DNA from: Gnetum montanum
Lineage: Eukaryota; Streptophyta; Gnetopsida; Gnetales; Gnetaceae
Assembly (NCBI GenBank): GCA_015680685.1
Contig: MNCI01025282.1
Location: 808,258 to 872,257, forward strand
DNA length: 64,000 bases
Direction: 5' to 3'
The translations under genes and the position numbers were made by a program. Numbering within the stretch: position 1 is the stretch's first letter; each line of letters opens with the position of its first letter. The notes beneath the pieces were generated by a model, which was not told the origin of the DNA, did not search any database, and saw nothing but the letters and a program-made list of their open reading frames with translations. Shown here piece by piece: positions 45,145 through 56,927 of the stretch.

Positions 45145-45315
45145 ACATGGCCCGGTATGGCCTTAAACTGCCACACATGGCCCAGTATGGCCTTAAATTG
45201 CCACCCTGGCTCGGTACGGCCTTAAACTGCCACACATGGCTTGGTATGACCTTAAACTACCACCCCAGCTTGATACAGCCTTAAACTGCCATACGTCCAG
45301 GCATGATGGTAAAAT
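45145..45315 (+). repeat. Array of GGCCTTAAACTGCCACA units before pol of F
   Basis: Five copies of a roughly 35 bp unit, CATGGCCCGGTATGGCCTTA followed by AACTGCCAC. It is related to the GACGTTAAACT repeats at 40480-40700 and elsewhere in F and G. Confidence 0.8.
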
Positions 45316-45376
45316 ACCCTTGGCATACCATTAGTTACATTTTAAACGTAAAATCAATTTCTTAAGAAAAAAAAAA

Positions 45377-46680
45377 GAAAACTCACCCTTGCTAACATAG
45401 CTCCCTGTTTCATTGGTAGGAGCAAATACATGGATACCAAGCAACTCTTCATACCGTTGTCTATCAATGGACCACATGGAGTAATTAAATGAGAAATCAA
45501 TCTAGAGTCCATTGATTTAGACTCCCCAACATACAATAATTTAGTGGTATAAACCCAAGAAACACTAGATTTCTTTAAAGGAATGACAAAATCTCTGGAC
45601 CTAGAAGCCGATAACATCACCGAAGATCCCCTAGCCGAAGTCCCCATAACTATGTTAGATGGTGAAGTTAAAATTTTAAAACTAAGTACTCTACTAAATC
45701 CACAACTTGCCAATGACATAACTCAAGTGCTAAAAGACAACATGAAAGCATTCGCTTGTTCTTACACTGATATGCTTGGGCTTGACCCTCGAATAGTCCA
45801 ACATAACATTATACTTGATCCAAAACTAAGACCAGTGAAACAAAAAGCATGTAAGGTTAAGCCTGAAGTAGCATTGGTAGTTCGCAATGAGATCAAAAAG
45901 CTTTATCAAGCTAGTTTCATTTGAGCTGTGGACTACGCTGATTGGGTATCCAACATGGTTATAGTCCCAAAGAAGAATAGGAGCATTCGTCTATGTATTG
46001 ACTTCCGTGACCTCAACATTGCAACCATAAAAGATGACTTCCCGCTACCTAGCATCAATCAACTTGTTGATTCAACTGTTGGGCATGCATTGTTATCCTT
46101 TATGGATGGCTTTTCAGGATACAACCAAATTAGGATCAACCTAGACATCAACTCAGGACAACCTTTATGACACCATGGGGTACATTTTGTTATACGATGA
46201 TGTCATTCGGTCTCAAGAACGCTGGGGCCGTGTATCAACGAGTGATGACATTCATCTTTAGTGATTACATGTTCAACTCACTCAATGACTATGTAGATGA
46301 CATTGTGGTTAAATCAAAAACAACTGAGCAACATGTATAAAGACCTAGACTTGGTACTGAAACGTTGTCTAAAATACGAGCTTAGACTCAACCTGAAGAA
46401 ATGTGTCTTTGGGGTCAAAACAGGCAAAATGCTTGGATTCGTCGTATCTGAGATAGGGATATAAGTAGATCCGGATAAGGTTAAGGTAATAACAAATCTA
46501 AAACCACCTAGAAACCTTACTGAACTTTGCAGTCTACAAGGTAGATTACAGTTTATCAGACGTTTCATTGAAAAACTTATGGACAAGTTGAGGCCTATGT
46601 AGCACTTATTGCGCAAGAAAGTCCATTTTGAATGGACTCCACAGTGCCAAGAAGCCTTTGAGAACATCAAAATGGCACTA
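45377..46680 (+). pseudogene. Reverse transcriptase of element F
   Basis: The N-terminal part begins LANIAPCFIGRSKYMD (45395) and reaches LDPRIVQHNIILDPK and ADWVSNMVIVPKKNRSIRLC. IDFRDLNIATIKDDFPLP and LLSFMDGFSGYNQI follow. A one-base frameshift near 46158 is compensated near 46335. Between them lies TPWGTFCYTMMSFGLKNAGA and the active site YVDD at 46290-46301. The thumb region contains GKMLGFVVSE and LQGRLQFIRRFIEKL. Additional stops at 45924 and elsewhere. The polymerase motif itself is intact. Confidence 0.9.
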
Positions 46681-47115
46681 GCTCAATTACTGATAGTTCA
46701 TCCACCATAGAACAATAAACCATTTTACATCTACCTTGCAACGTCTGATTCATCCATCGCGTCTATGCTTTGTCAGAAATGCGAAGATGGAACCGAAATC
46801 TCGGTTTACTACTTGAGCCATGCATTAGTAGCCTATGAACAACATTACAATGACGTGGAGAGGTCATGCCTTGCCCTTATCTTTTATTTAAAGAAGTGGC
46901 AACATTATCTCTTCTGTAACCAAGTTAATATCATCTGTAAAGACAACATGCTCAGAGCTATCACGAACAACATATATGAATCAAGTAAGATAGCTAGATG
47001 GAAAGCAATGATTGCTAAATTTGACCTGCACTACATAGCTCAATCATCAGTTAAAGGTCAAGCTATAGTCAATCAAATGACTGCATCACCAACGCAAGAC
47101 CAAGCAACGATCAAC
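46681..47115 (+). pseudogene. RNase H of element F
   Basis: FYIYLATSDSSIASMLCQ (first Asp), then SHALVAYEQHYNDVERSCLA (catalytic Glu) and IICKDNMLRAI (third Asp). It ends with KIARWKAMIAKFDLHY. It follows RT in frame; the segment from 46765 on is open. It degrades the RNA template. Confidence 0.88.
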
Positions 47116-47164
47116 CCAGAGTTTCCCAATGAGAACTTAAACACAATAGACATAGTACCTGATA

Positions 47165-47560
47165 ACTATGATGCATTCCTAAACTTTGATGGAGCATCGA
47201 CCTCTCGAGGAAGAAGTGTTACAACTGTCATCACATATCCCTCTGGGGAGAACTGACTCTTTGCTTATCATTTAAACTTTCCTTGTACTAACAACGTGGC
47301 AGAGTACGAAGGTCTTCTTAGAGGTCTCATGGTAGCACTAGCTTCAAAAACCACACGGCTTGTAGTTAGAGGCAACTCATAGTTAGTCATCAATCAGGTC
47401 ACATACGTATATGCATGTAAATCTTTACATTTACAACCATACTGTGACTTGGCAAAGCACCTGTTGAAACAATTCACAAACATAGATGTGTAACATGTTT
47501 CCAAAAGTGACAATACCATTGTAGATGCACTTGCAACATTAGCCCTAAAAATTTCACCTC
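47165..47560 (+). pseudogene. Second (archaeal-type) RNase H of element F
   Basis: LNFDGASTSRGRS (Asp), NNVAEYEGLLRGLMVAL (Glu), LVVRGNSxLVINQV, and NTIVDALATLA at the end. This extra RNase H between the usual one and integrase marks the Tat/Ogre group. The third catalytic position normally reads G-D-S and here reads G-N-S (Asp to Asn, a G-to-A change). Three stops interrupt it. Confidence 0.85.
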
Positions 47561-47839
47561 ACATGTTTCATGCGTTGCCCAGTTCCATAACTTGTTGTGC
47601 CAAGCCCATAACTGATGCTCCCGATGAACTACCCATAGCATTCGTTAACACAACACACGTTTTGGAATGGTATGATGACATAAAGGAGAACCTTCTACAT
47701 GGTGAACCACCTCAACATCTAACGAATGCTCAGAAGGATGCAGTGTGGAAACACTCTCAGCAGTATGCATTAGTAGGGGACACGCTATGTCGCAGATCCT
47801 ATGAAGGCATTTTGTTAGTGTGCGTTAGTAGCATCGATG

Positions 47840-48905
47840 GTTAAACCATCATGGAGAAAATTCATGAAGGACTTTGCGGAGGGCATATAGCACCCAAGGC
47901 AATAACAACCAAAATCAGACGTTTAGGCTACTATTGGCTGCACATGGAGTACAACTGTTTCTCCAAAGTTAAAACATGCAACATCTGTCAAAAACATGGT
48001 AATCTTATACATGTGCCACCTAACGAGTTGCATACAGCTCAAATCACATGGCCTTTCCAGAAATGGGGGTTAGACATCATAGGACCATAACTCCCCCATC
48101 TTCCGCAAGACATAGCTTCATTATAACCGCAACGGAATATTTCACAAAATGGGTAGAAGTTATTCCTCTTAGGAAGACCACATCAAAACAAATATGCAAC
48201 TTCATCCTTGACAACATTGTGACTCGTTTTGGCATTCCAATAACCATAATCACTGATAACGGCCCACAATTCAGCAGTGTCGAAACCAAAACCTTTTGCG
48301 AGAGCCTAGGCATCAAACATTCATTTTCATCACCATACTATCCTCAGAGCAATGGTCAAGTAGAATCCATGAATAAAATGGTCATCATGGTGCTCAAGAA
48401 AATGCTTAATCAAAGCCAAAGAAGATGGCATGAACAACTAGTTTACGTGCTATGGGCATATCGAACGATGTAGAGAACATCCACAGGTAAAACACCGTAT
48501 AGTCTTGTTTATGATTCAGAAGCTATTTTACCTTTGGAGTTGCAGGTACCTTCGTTGCGGATCATACTCTCCGAACTCCTCAATGAAAGTCAAAACAATG
48601 ACTCACACATTGTTGACCTTGACTCAGTGGAGGAGGAACAAACACGCACACTGGATCAAATCGAGTGGTACCAAAAGCAACGACGACGATGACATCGACA
48701 TGACATTCATAAACACCCGATCAAGGAAGGTGACCTTGTCCTTAAGATGGTTCGTGAACACACGGAAAAATTCTCGGCCAACTGGGAAGGGCCTTACTTG
48801 GTCACCAAAGCATATGAAAATGGAGCATTTAAACTAGCTAATATGGATGGTAACGAGCTTGATCATCCAAAAAATCACATGTACCTCAAGCCATTTTATG
48901 CCTGA
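47840..48905 (+). pseudogene. Integrase of element F
   Basis: Zinc-binding HHCC: HEGLCGGHIAPKAIT and CNICQKHG (47860-48000). Catalytic Asp in WGLDIIGP (48066-48089), then a one-base frameshift near 48088. The second Asp is in ITDNGPQFSS (48253-48282), and the catalytic Glu in YYPQSNGQVESMNK (48338-48380). The stop TAG at 48471 falls in the YRTxxRTSTGKTPYSLVY motif. The C-terminal domain reads NWEGPYLVTKAYENGAFKLA and HPKNHMYLKPFYA, ending in TGA at 48903. All catalytic residues are visible. Confidence 0.9.
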
Positions 48906-50386
48906 ACAAAGCCTAAGGTATGCATTCGTCCTGTAATCATGACGATAAACTGATATCACAGAGTGGTCCTGGCATCATGACCTAAAACTGATACCACAGA
49001 TCATCCGGAATGACAATAAACTACCACACTCTCATCTGATAGAGTCCGCTAAGACTATAAACTAGCTTGCCTCCCCATAATCTGCCACAACTAAAAACTA
49101 GCATTGCACTGTCTTCTACGATGCTAAACTGGCTACGTCTAACAAGTTATGATGTAAAACTAATCCAAAATAGTCTGTCAAGACTATAAACTGGAAAGTT
49201 CTTCACTGGCCTACTAATCTATTACTGTAATCAAATGGCATGTCTTCATCAACCTACTGTATGAATTCATCACATAGACTCTGATAACATTGCTGTTGCT
49301 TAATTTTGTTTGCCTGCGGTTGCACGTGGTGTCTCCATCCCATTGGTTGCATCCATGTTTAAAGTGTTAAGTTAACTCATTCAATTGTGATTTTCTTGTC
49401 TTCTTGGAGTTGTGTTTGCAGGATGACACCTAGACGTGTTCGTACACGGATGCACTCCATCACAGTGATGAGGTACCACATTGTTTCTGATGCATGTAAC
49501 CAGGTTAATCAAACCGTTCACAAGTACATTCCCAATTCCCCAAACATCCCTTATTCCCTATCATGTTCTCTCTACCCTGTTTAGTTACATTTCCCGGATA
49601 CATCCTAGTCACCTCAAAACTTTGAACACATGGTTGCACACTGTAAATCTCAAGGCAGTTGTAACACGCAGCACAGCCCATGATACAATCACAAGCACAC
49701 GAGCACGAGTACAACATTAAAAAAATTCTCTTTCCACAAAAACAAAAAAAATAAAAGAAAAACACAAAAAAAAATAAACAAATAAAATAAAATAAAATAA
49801 AAACATAAAAAATTAAAGAGAAAAATCCATCACAAGACCCTTGGCACTTCCCATATAAGCCCCAAGTGGGAAGGTACTTATCTTGTAAGAAAACACTCGT
49901 GTCTCAAACAATCATGTTGCATCCCACCCCGTGGCTTTGGCTGTTGGATAATGGGTTTCCTTTGACACTCAACAAGGGTCCTATTTCTCCAAAGAACGCA
50001 CCACCTCATCGCATGGCTTTGGTTGTGATAATGAATTCTTTTAAGTAGGATACAAGATTCTCGTTCCTCCAAAAGGATGCACATCCCATGCCTTGGTCCC
50101 AAGTCTGCTAGATACTAGCTATTGATAAGGACCAACATGATGTGTTCACACAAGAGCATTCCTCTTCCCATAGTTAAATAAAACCATCCCTTCATCAATC
50201 CCTAATCTCATAGTTACAAACCTTCTCCCTATACATCTCAAAACCTCATTTCCTGATCCCATGTACTTCTGATCATGATGCGATGACATCTGGCCAAGTG
50301 CCAAAGAACAATGCTTGATATCCAGTTGCTCGTTGTGTTTTTTACTTCTTTGTCAACACCTCTCAGGTAAATTCCTCCAGGCTTCA
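48906..50386 (+). other. 3' untranslated region of element F
   Basis: Contains degenerate repeats built on ATGACGATAAACTGATACCAC (48935-49205). A short basic ORF beginning MTPRRVRTRMHSITVM after a TTTGCAG follows (about 49420), and also occurs in G at 57790. A-rich sequence follows at 49730-49820, then a repeated CATCCCACC...GTGGCTTTGG segment (49918-50020). No full gene. Confidence 0.6.
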
Positions 50387-50401
50387 ACAAGGAGGGGCCA
50401 A
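50387..50401 (+). promoter_or_regulatory. Polypurine tract of element F
   Basis: ACAAGGAGGGGCCAA directly before the 3' LTR; G has AACAAAGAGGGGTCAT in the same place. Confidence 0.85.
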
Positions 50402-52190
50402 TGAAAACACCACAAAATTTTGGCCTAGCACTTTCAAAAAAGATTCAAGTTAAGTCATGCAGCTACCCAAGCATGAGTATAGCATGACCAAACTTGGAGG
50501 CCTCCAAAACAGCCCCTGATGGTTCATGATTCAACAAGAAAGGTCCCCTGGGGTCCACAGGTAACTGCACCAACTTCCAGCATCTAGAATCACAAGTTCC
50601 GGGCTCAAGATGCCTAGTTCGGGCTAAGTACACTTTAGTCACGCTGGCTTACACTGCACAACGTAAGGATTAGCATAACCAACTTTTGATGCCCCAAAAA
50701 TGAGTCAAAACATGCCAAAATTGAGCACAAGGACCCCCCCATGACCTTCACTAAGGCCCCCGTAGCTCCTAGCCTCTAGAAAATCAAAATTTGGGTCTGA
50801 AATGAGGTATTTTCAGTTGATGATGCTGGGGTTACTTTTTTAGACGTTGCACAGTGTATGAACAGTGTAACAAACCCAAACAGGCCCAAAATGGCAGCCA
50901 AACAGAGTCAAAATTTATGCCCAAGCCACCCTAGAGAGCAAGCAGTAGTCAGGCAACATCAAACAGGCATCAGCGTACAAAAATGAGTTCAAAACAGGGC
51001 AGAAACACTTGGTGACGCTGGGTTACTTTTTCAGATGCTGCACAGCGTAATGCTTAGCGTAATAAATCAAAATAGGGTTAAAAAAACATCTAAATTAGCC
51101 CAAATTTGGCACACAAAACCCTCATGATACATGGCATGCATATCCACTCTGAAAATTGGTCTCAAAGGTCAAAATGGGTTCAAAATGCACTATTTTCAGG
51201 TCATACGCTGTTAGTCACGTTGGCATGCTTCCAGTAGCATAAACCCAACATAAACACTTTCATACGCTGGACGCTGAACGCCAGATGCTAATGCTAGAAT
51301 AGGCTACGCACACATCAGAGCTAGATCCATGCATGCTGGAGGTTTTGGAAGCACAAAAACAACACAAAACTATATATCCGGAGGCTAGACACCCAGATCC
51401 ACACTTGTACATTAACATTTGTTGCATTTTTGAAATTTTTTTCAGTGTTTCAAGTTCTTATGCTGGGCATTACACATGCCAACATAAGAGATCTTGGACA
51501 CTGCACTGTACATTATAACAATTTCTATGCATTCAGTCAACGGACACACCTGTCACCTGAATTTTTCTCACTGCGCAACCACTGATCTTCTCCCAGATCT
51601 GAATCTCACATCCAAAACCCTATAAATCTCCTGTTTTTCCACTAGATCAAGGTTCAGAAAATTTGAATCTCACAGACTTAGGAAATCTAGGCATCAATCT
51701 CATACGTTGGGCTTCATACAGACTTGGATGCCATACACCTGCAATCCAAAACCTGCATCTTCCCAGCATTCGTTCTCATCCATCGGGGTTAAACATCCAC
51801 CTTGCGACCACTTCTCAACTACATTCTAATCGGTGCACATTCTAATTGTTTATCAATACAAACAGTTTGCATTATTGCCCAGATTCGTGTAGTTTACATT
51901 ATGTTCCTATTCATATTTTTTCCTATTTTCATTATCTATTATTTAAATAGTTTACATTTGTTTTCGTTCATTTACGTTCAGTTTTGCATTTGTTTACGTA
52001 TAACCCAATGCATCCTAATTGTGTACGTTTGTGGAAGTCCTCATTTGATCCGCGTGTGGACCATTCAAGGCACTCTACCTCTGTTGATTTTCAACTTGCC
52101 CTCAGGTGAAGGCAGGGTCTTACTGTTTCATCCGTAGATCTCTCAGTGTTCGTTCATTCCAACCTCCCACCAACGATTTTGGATGGTACA
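50402..52190 (+). repeat. 3' LTR of element F (1,789 bp)
   Basis: TGAAAACACCACAAAATTTTGG ... GGTACA. Colinear with the 5' LTR over its whole length; TATA box at 51621-51627. GAAGC follows. Confidence 0.92.
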
Positions 52191-52195
52191 GAAGC
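52191..52195. repeat. Target-site duplication of element F, right copy
   Basis: GAAGC, one mismatch to GAAGG at 34057-34061. Confidence 0.65.
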
Positions 52196-52888
52196 TTGAC
52201 ATTCATTTCTCACAAGTAAGGAAGTTGGCACTTCTATTTGGCATTTGGCACTTTGGCATCTTGGCACTTGGCTCCATGGGCAAATGAGACCTAGGGCACA
52301 CTACATTGGCAGAGAGGCACAACTACATCACACGGTACACTGCATCCCCATTGTAGCCCTTTAGAACATCACATGGTACACTGTGGCTATTAACTCAGCA
52401 AGCACAGTCCAACACAATGAGCACCAGACTTCACAGCCTGACATCACCGAGGTTGTGATTGCACTCCCACTATGCCTATTGTACACTGTGTATCCCTTTG
52501 TGAATTAGCTACGCTCCCTCTTTTGGGGCGATTCACTACTATTCTCAAAACTCTGTTGCATTTCTCAAGCATTTCTCTTTGGCATTTAGCATAACACTTG
52601 TATTTTCTCACTTTTCATACATATTTGCATGTTCACGTCATAGTTCTCAAGTCGGGACACCCTGCTATGCTCTAGCCTTTCCAGACCCGATGCTCGCACG
52701 TAACGTAGTATAAACTCTTCTCACACATGGTTATTTTTACACCACGTAAGTCCCTATCTGATCAACAAGACTATTCAAGGCATCCCATTTTCGTTTTCTT
52801 TAGCACTACCCTTACATGGATTCGGGATTAGGCTATACGCCTGGCAACCTCTCAATGTTCCAACCATCAACGTTTTCAGACACTACAG
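52196..52888 (+). repeat. 5' LTR of element G, second piece
   Basis: TTGACATTCATTTCTCACAAGTAAGG... aligns with 59158 onward in the 3' LTR. It ends ACACTACA, 5 bases before the primer site. Confidence 0.88.
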
Positions 52889-52893
52889 GTTTT

Positions 52894-52912
52894 GGCACTA
52901 GAAGGAGGACCT
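52894..52912 (+). promoter_or_regulatory. Primer binding site of element G
   Basis: TGGCACTAGAAGGAGGACC, two changes from the E site. Confidence 0.85.
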
Positions 52913-53924
52913 TTCTCTATGTCCTTTTTGTGTGCTACAAATAATCCTACATGTTATTTGTACCTTGTTACCAGTAACCTACTAGTGTAGACGTGACACC
53001 CCTATGGTTGTCTATGCATCGGGTGGTGCAGATTGGTCACCATGATGACTCCTTTGGAACCCTGTAGGATGAAAGCATAAAATTGTCTACTACGTTATGC
53101 TGCCTATGTCTAGTGTAGCGTAGCGACATTGTCAACGTAGTGATTTCTAAACTATCTATTGTGTTACGCTACCTATGTCTTGTGTAGCATAGCAACACTG
53201 TCACCATAGTAGTCCTTAAACTGTATACTGTGTTACGCTGCTTGTGTCCTATGTAGCGTAGCGACCCTATCAGTGTAGCGGTTCCTACACTATCCATTGT
53301 GTTATGCTACCTGTCTACTATGATACGCTGCGTACGTTCTATGTAGCATAGTGACCCTATCAGTGTAGTAGTTCCTACATTGTCCACTGTGTTACGCTAC
53401 CTATCTACTACATTACACTGCCTACGTTCTATGTAGCGTAGTGACCCTGTTAGTGTAGTGGTTCCTACACTATCCACTATGTTGCGTTACCTGTCTACTG
53501 CGTTATGCTACCTATGTTTTGTGTAGCATAACGACCTTATCAATGTAGTAGTTCCTAAACTATCTACTGCGTTACATTGTCTATCTATTGCATTACACTA
53601 CATGCGTCCTATGTAGCGTAGCGATCCCAACAATGTAGCAAGCTCTAGCGTAGTGAGCGTACCAAGCTCCAGTGTAGCGAGCGTACCAAGCTCCAGCGTA
53701 GTGAGTATAGCACCAGAATTGGCCATTTTTTACAGTTTTCATAGTTAGCATTTTTTCTACATTTTTATACTTAGTATTTTTTCTGCATTTTTACACTAAG
53801 CCATTTTTCTATATTTTTATACTTAGCCATTTTCCTGCTACTGGCAGACTTAGTTACTTTTTTTCCAATTTTCAAAGTCAGCCATTTTCTGCAAACAGCA
53901 ACTCTCACAACCCAATCTGTGAAC
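52913..53924 (+). repeat. Repeat-filled leader of element G
   Basis: From 53060 to about 53640, seven to eight degenerate copies of a roughly 75 bp unit: GTGTTACGCTGCCTATGTCT followed by AGCGTAGCGACCCTATCAGT and GTTCCTACACTATCCACT. Then three short CCAGCGTAGTGAGCGTACCA copies (53640-53710) and four TTTTTATACTTAGCCATTTT copies (53720-53890). No counterpart of the N-terminal gag domain of E and F is visible. Confidence 0.8.
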
Positions 53925-55988
53925 ATGAATCTAGATCAACTTTCCATGTTGCTGTCTAACACATTGGACACTAGGATCCAACCAAAGCATGCCACACTAA
54001 ACCATCTACTATGACGTTAAACTGGCAACAACCGTCTACTACGACGTTAAACTAGCAACAACAGTCCACTACGACATTAAATTGGCAAACTCCACAACCA
54101 ACAATTCAACCCTATGTTATGCAACCAGTACAAGCCTAGCCAATGCAACCAGTTGGCACATCCCCAAGCTTGTATCAGGCATTTCAGCTGATCCAAAGCT
54201 TGATAGAGGAGATCAACCGACTCAAGGCTACCTCCTCCGACACCATCAAGGTGGTGGAATTCTATCGAGATAACCCCATAAGTCCTATGGTACCACCTCT
54301 AACTCTCCCAACTGGGGTCCAACTGCCTCAATTCACTAAGTACAATGGTGAAGGGGATCCTAATGCACACTTGGTTACATTTTGATCTGAGTGCCTAGTC
54401 TTTCAAGCCTAGCCACGTACCATCATGCACATGTTCTCCATGTCACTCATGGACAAGGTCTTAGACTGGTATCGTGTGCTACCCAAGGCCTCAATCTCCT
54501 CTTTGGAGGATCTCATAAGCAAGTTTGTCACACGCTTCAAGTACAAGCTAAAGCTTGAAGCAACCCTCAATCAGTTGATGCAAGTTAAGCAGGGGCCTCT
54601 AGAGCCCATGCCAAAATTCCTCCAACTTTGGAATGCTACATTGAGTGAAATGCATGAACCATTAACAAAGACACATCTACTAACCATCTTCAAATGTGCA
54701 GTAAATGAGTTCATTAAGTCCAAACTATATTATCTAGCCCTGAAGTCTCTTAGCCAAGCCTTTACCCAAACAAAGGGCATAGAGGAAGCAGTGCAAGCTA
54801 GTAATGATCCAACCTACATGGCCTACAGAAACCAACATGCTCGCAAGTAGAACACAATAGTGGCAACAATGACCGTGAGTACAAAAGTAACCAACTGGGG
54901 CCCAACAGCTAAGCAGCCCAATTCCCTAGCTAACAAAACCACCAACTCTAGTGCCAACTCACCTACATCAGCAAGGGCCATCCCAAGGCACAACTTTCAG
55001 TGCAAGGACCGCTCAAAGTATACACCACTACCAATGGAACCCTCTGAACTATTGGAGCAACTCCTAAGGACAAATCCAACACAAGCATGTATTGGTGATT
55101 ACCCACCAAAAACATGATAGGTACTATGAACTACTAAGGAACCCCACATTAGCAGTACCACACAAGCCCCTAGTCCCACAACATTTTAAATTGGACCAAT
55201 ACTATCATTACCACCAATTGGCTGGTCATAGTACTAACAACTATTGTGCTTTGTAGGAAAACCTGCAGAGAATGATAGAACGGGGCCAGTTGGTGCTCAA
55301 CACGGTGAATCAATCCAACACAAACGATGTCTTCTATGTCATAAATTCCATTAGTATATGTGGAAATCCCAAACCTATGCAATAACCTTTTGTTATCCAT
55401 GTGCCTCCCACCAAAGCAAGGATCCCCTCAACCTCCACAAACAAGAGGCCTCTCTTTGTTATCAAAGTACCACCTTAGGCACCCACAACATCCTTTGTGG
55501 TCAAGGTTCCAAACCAATCGTCTGCTAAGACACTAAAATGGCATGACGTAGAAACAACAACCACTAAGCAAACTTTCTTCATCAAGGTGCCACAACGAGT
55601 TGGTCACACAACAACTCCTAAACTACCATTTTTCATAAGGGTGTCACAACGTGATGGCCTGTCACCTACCCGAAGCCCAACAATGGCCAACATCTTGGTC
55701 CCTCCTCCTTCAAGGGATGACCCCACTAGTAACCCAGGTAGGCCTACCAAATGGCAACACAAGAGGACGAGTGAGTGCCTCGCAACCTCCATGGCTAAAG
55801 CAAAGGCTATAATCAATAAGCAACAACCAAACACTAGGGCCCCTACCCCCAAGTAGGCCAAGCAAACCAAGCCCAAGTCCCCTTCCCGAGAGATCTGTCT
55901 CTCAAGCCACATGGAGGAAATCAAGGCCAACACAACAGCCAATGACAAGGACTTTGTAGTTGCACTAACCCAGGTGAAACAAACACTC
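53925..55988 (+). pseudogene. gag of element G
   Basis: A possible start at 53925 (MNLDQLSMLLSNTLDTRIQ) is followed by three CTACGACGTTAAACTGGCAA repeats inside what should be coding sequence. Clear gag begins at about 54085 with a Pro/Gln-rich stretch. It continues through QAFQLIQSLIEEINRLK, LPQFTKYNGEGDPNAHLV and the capsid core SSLEDLISKFVTRFKYKLK, with stops at 54385, 54412 and 54850. A frameshift follows near 55110. The zinc knuckle at about 55197-55240 has its first Cys changed to Tyr. The tail has PFVIHVP-type repeats (55385-55660). The N-terminal SLRLQGK domain is absent. Confidence 0.82.
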
Positions 55989-56927
55989 AAGCAAAAGAAC
56001 ACAATGTTGAGCTTGTATGACCTGGTCATGACCTCATCTGCTCACTGCCAAGCATTGGCCCAGATCTTGGCCTCCATTCCTATTATAGGGGACATCCCTG
56101 GAAATGAGGCATCCATTCGTGTAACAATGTTATCCCCTACACCACAAGAATCGAGTTCAACATCCCTAGTGTTCCATAACAATGCAGTCAAATTCAACCC
56201 TAAATGAGGGGAGCTCACTATAGCTCCACTATCCATTAGCATACGTGTTGGGCAGTGTACCATCTGTAGAGTACATGTCGATGATGGTGCAGCAACAAAT
56301 GTAGTCCTATACTCCATCATCGATAAGCTAGGCCTGGTGGATGAAATCAAGCCAACCAAAACCACGTGTCTAAAATCCTTCAATAGATCATGTGTCATAG
56401 TTAGGGGTACAATCAACTTAGCCTTCGTGGCAGGAGAGCAATTCCCCACTAATGCAGATTTCACTGTCAAAGAGGAGATGCCAGATTTCAACATGATTTT
56501 AGGTAAGCCTTGGTTAGCCCAACTAAGGATTGTCTCCTCTCCCATCCACCAAGAAATCCACCTTCCATATGAAGGTGGTCAAGTTATCATCCATGGTGAT
56601 AATGCCTCCTCTTCAACTATCCATGACATAGACATGGTGCAAGTTTCGGAAGAGGAGTTTCTTGGTGGTACACCTACGGCAACCAATGTAGTGCCTAAGG
56701 CTAACACACCCAAACAAGTGTTTGAAGCCAATAGCTTCCTAGAGGATCCTAAGCCTTGCACACTCCCTAATCCATGCCCAGTTAGGAAACAACTACATGA
56801 CCAGGACTTTCCCTTAGCCAAAAATGTGCTAGATGCCTACCTACCCCTTGCCTCCATTGCCCATGCATTTTTGGCTTTTTCTTGGGTTGCATTTTTTCAT
56901 GCATTTACATTTCACCTGCTTGCCTAG
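55989..56927 (+). pseudogene. Protease region of element G
   Basis: SLYDLVMTSSAHCQALAQIL, one stop near 56207, then VHVDDGAATNVV (active site, about 56272-56307), FVAGEQFPTNADFTV, FNMILGKPWLAQLR and SSPIHQEIHLPYEGG. The last 110 codons are not protease-like and end in TAG at 56925. RT does not follow. Colinear with F 39547-40161. Confidence 0.82.

Larger units (their letters stand above)
40162..45376. other. Large spacer between protease and RT of element F
   Basis: 5.2 kb where a Tat-like element normally has RT following closely. It holds, in order: GACGTTAAACT repeats (40480-40700), an antisense exon candidate (41076-41181), more repeats (41260-41400), and a GACAAATTTTCAGTGTTCAC repeat (41520-41690). 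An antisense coding-like block follows (42703-42960), then an ACTCACGCTGATATTGAAAA array (43370-43640), scattered CTCACGCTG words to 43920, and an antisense start region (44340-44438). The end holds a 12-base C run (44711-44722), an (AT)n run at about 45078-45098, and a GGCCTTAAACTGCCACA array (45145-45300). Confidence 0.7.
34062..52190 (+). mobile_element. Element F: Tat/Ogre-like retrotransposon (18.1 kb)
   Basis: 5' LTR 34062-35856, primer site 35863-35881, gag 36429-39546, protease to 40161, 5.2 kb spacer, RT, RNase H, second RNase H and integrase 45377-48905, 3' region, polypurine tract, 3' LTR 50402-52190. It sits in the 5' LTR of G with a one-mismatch 5 bp duplication. By eye the LTRs differ at about 10% over the first 260 bp. 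The dual RNase H arrangement and large size fit the Tat/Ogre group. Confidence 0.92.

Noticed and set aside
45354-45719. 121-codon minus-strand ORF at the start of F pol
   Set aside because: The plus strand here encodes the conserved N-terminal part of RT in frame; the minus ORF is a shadow.
49849-49890. Second integrase C-terminal domain (PKWEGTYLV-like) in the F 3' region
   Set aside because: Only about ten residues match, and flanking translation shows no further integrase similarity.
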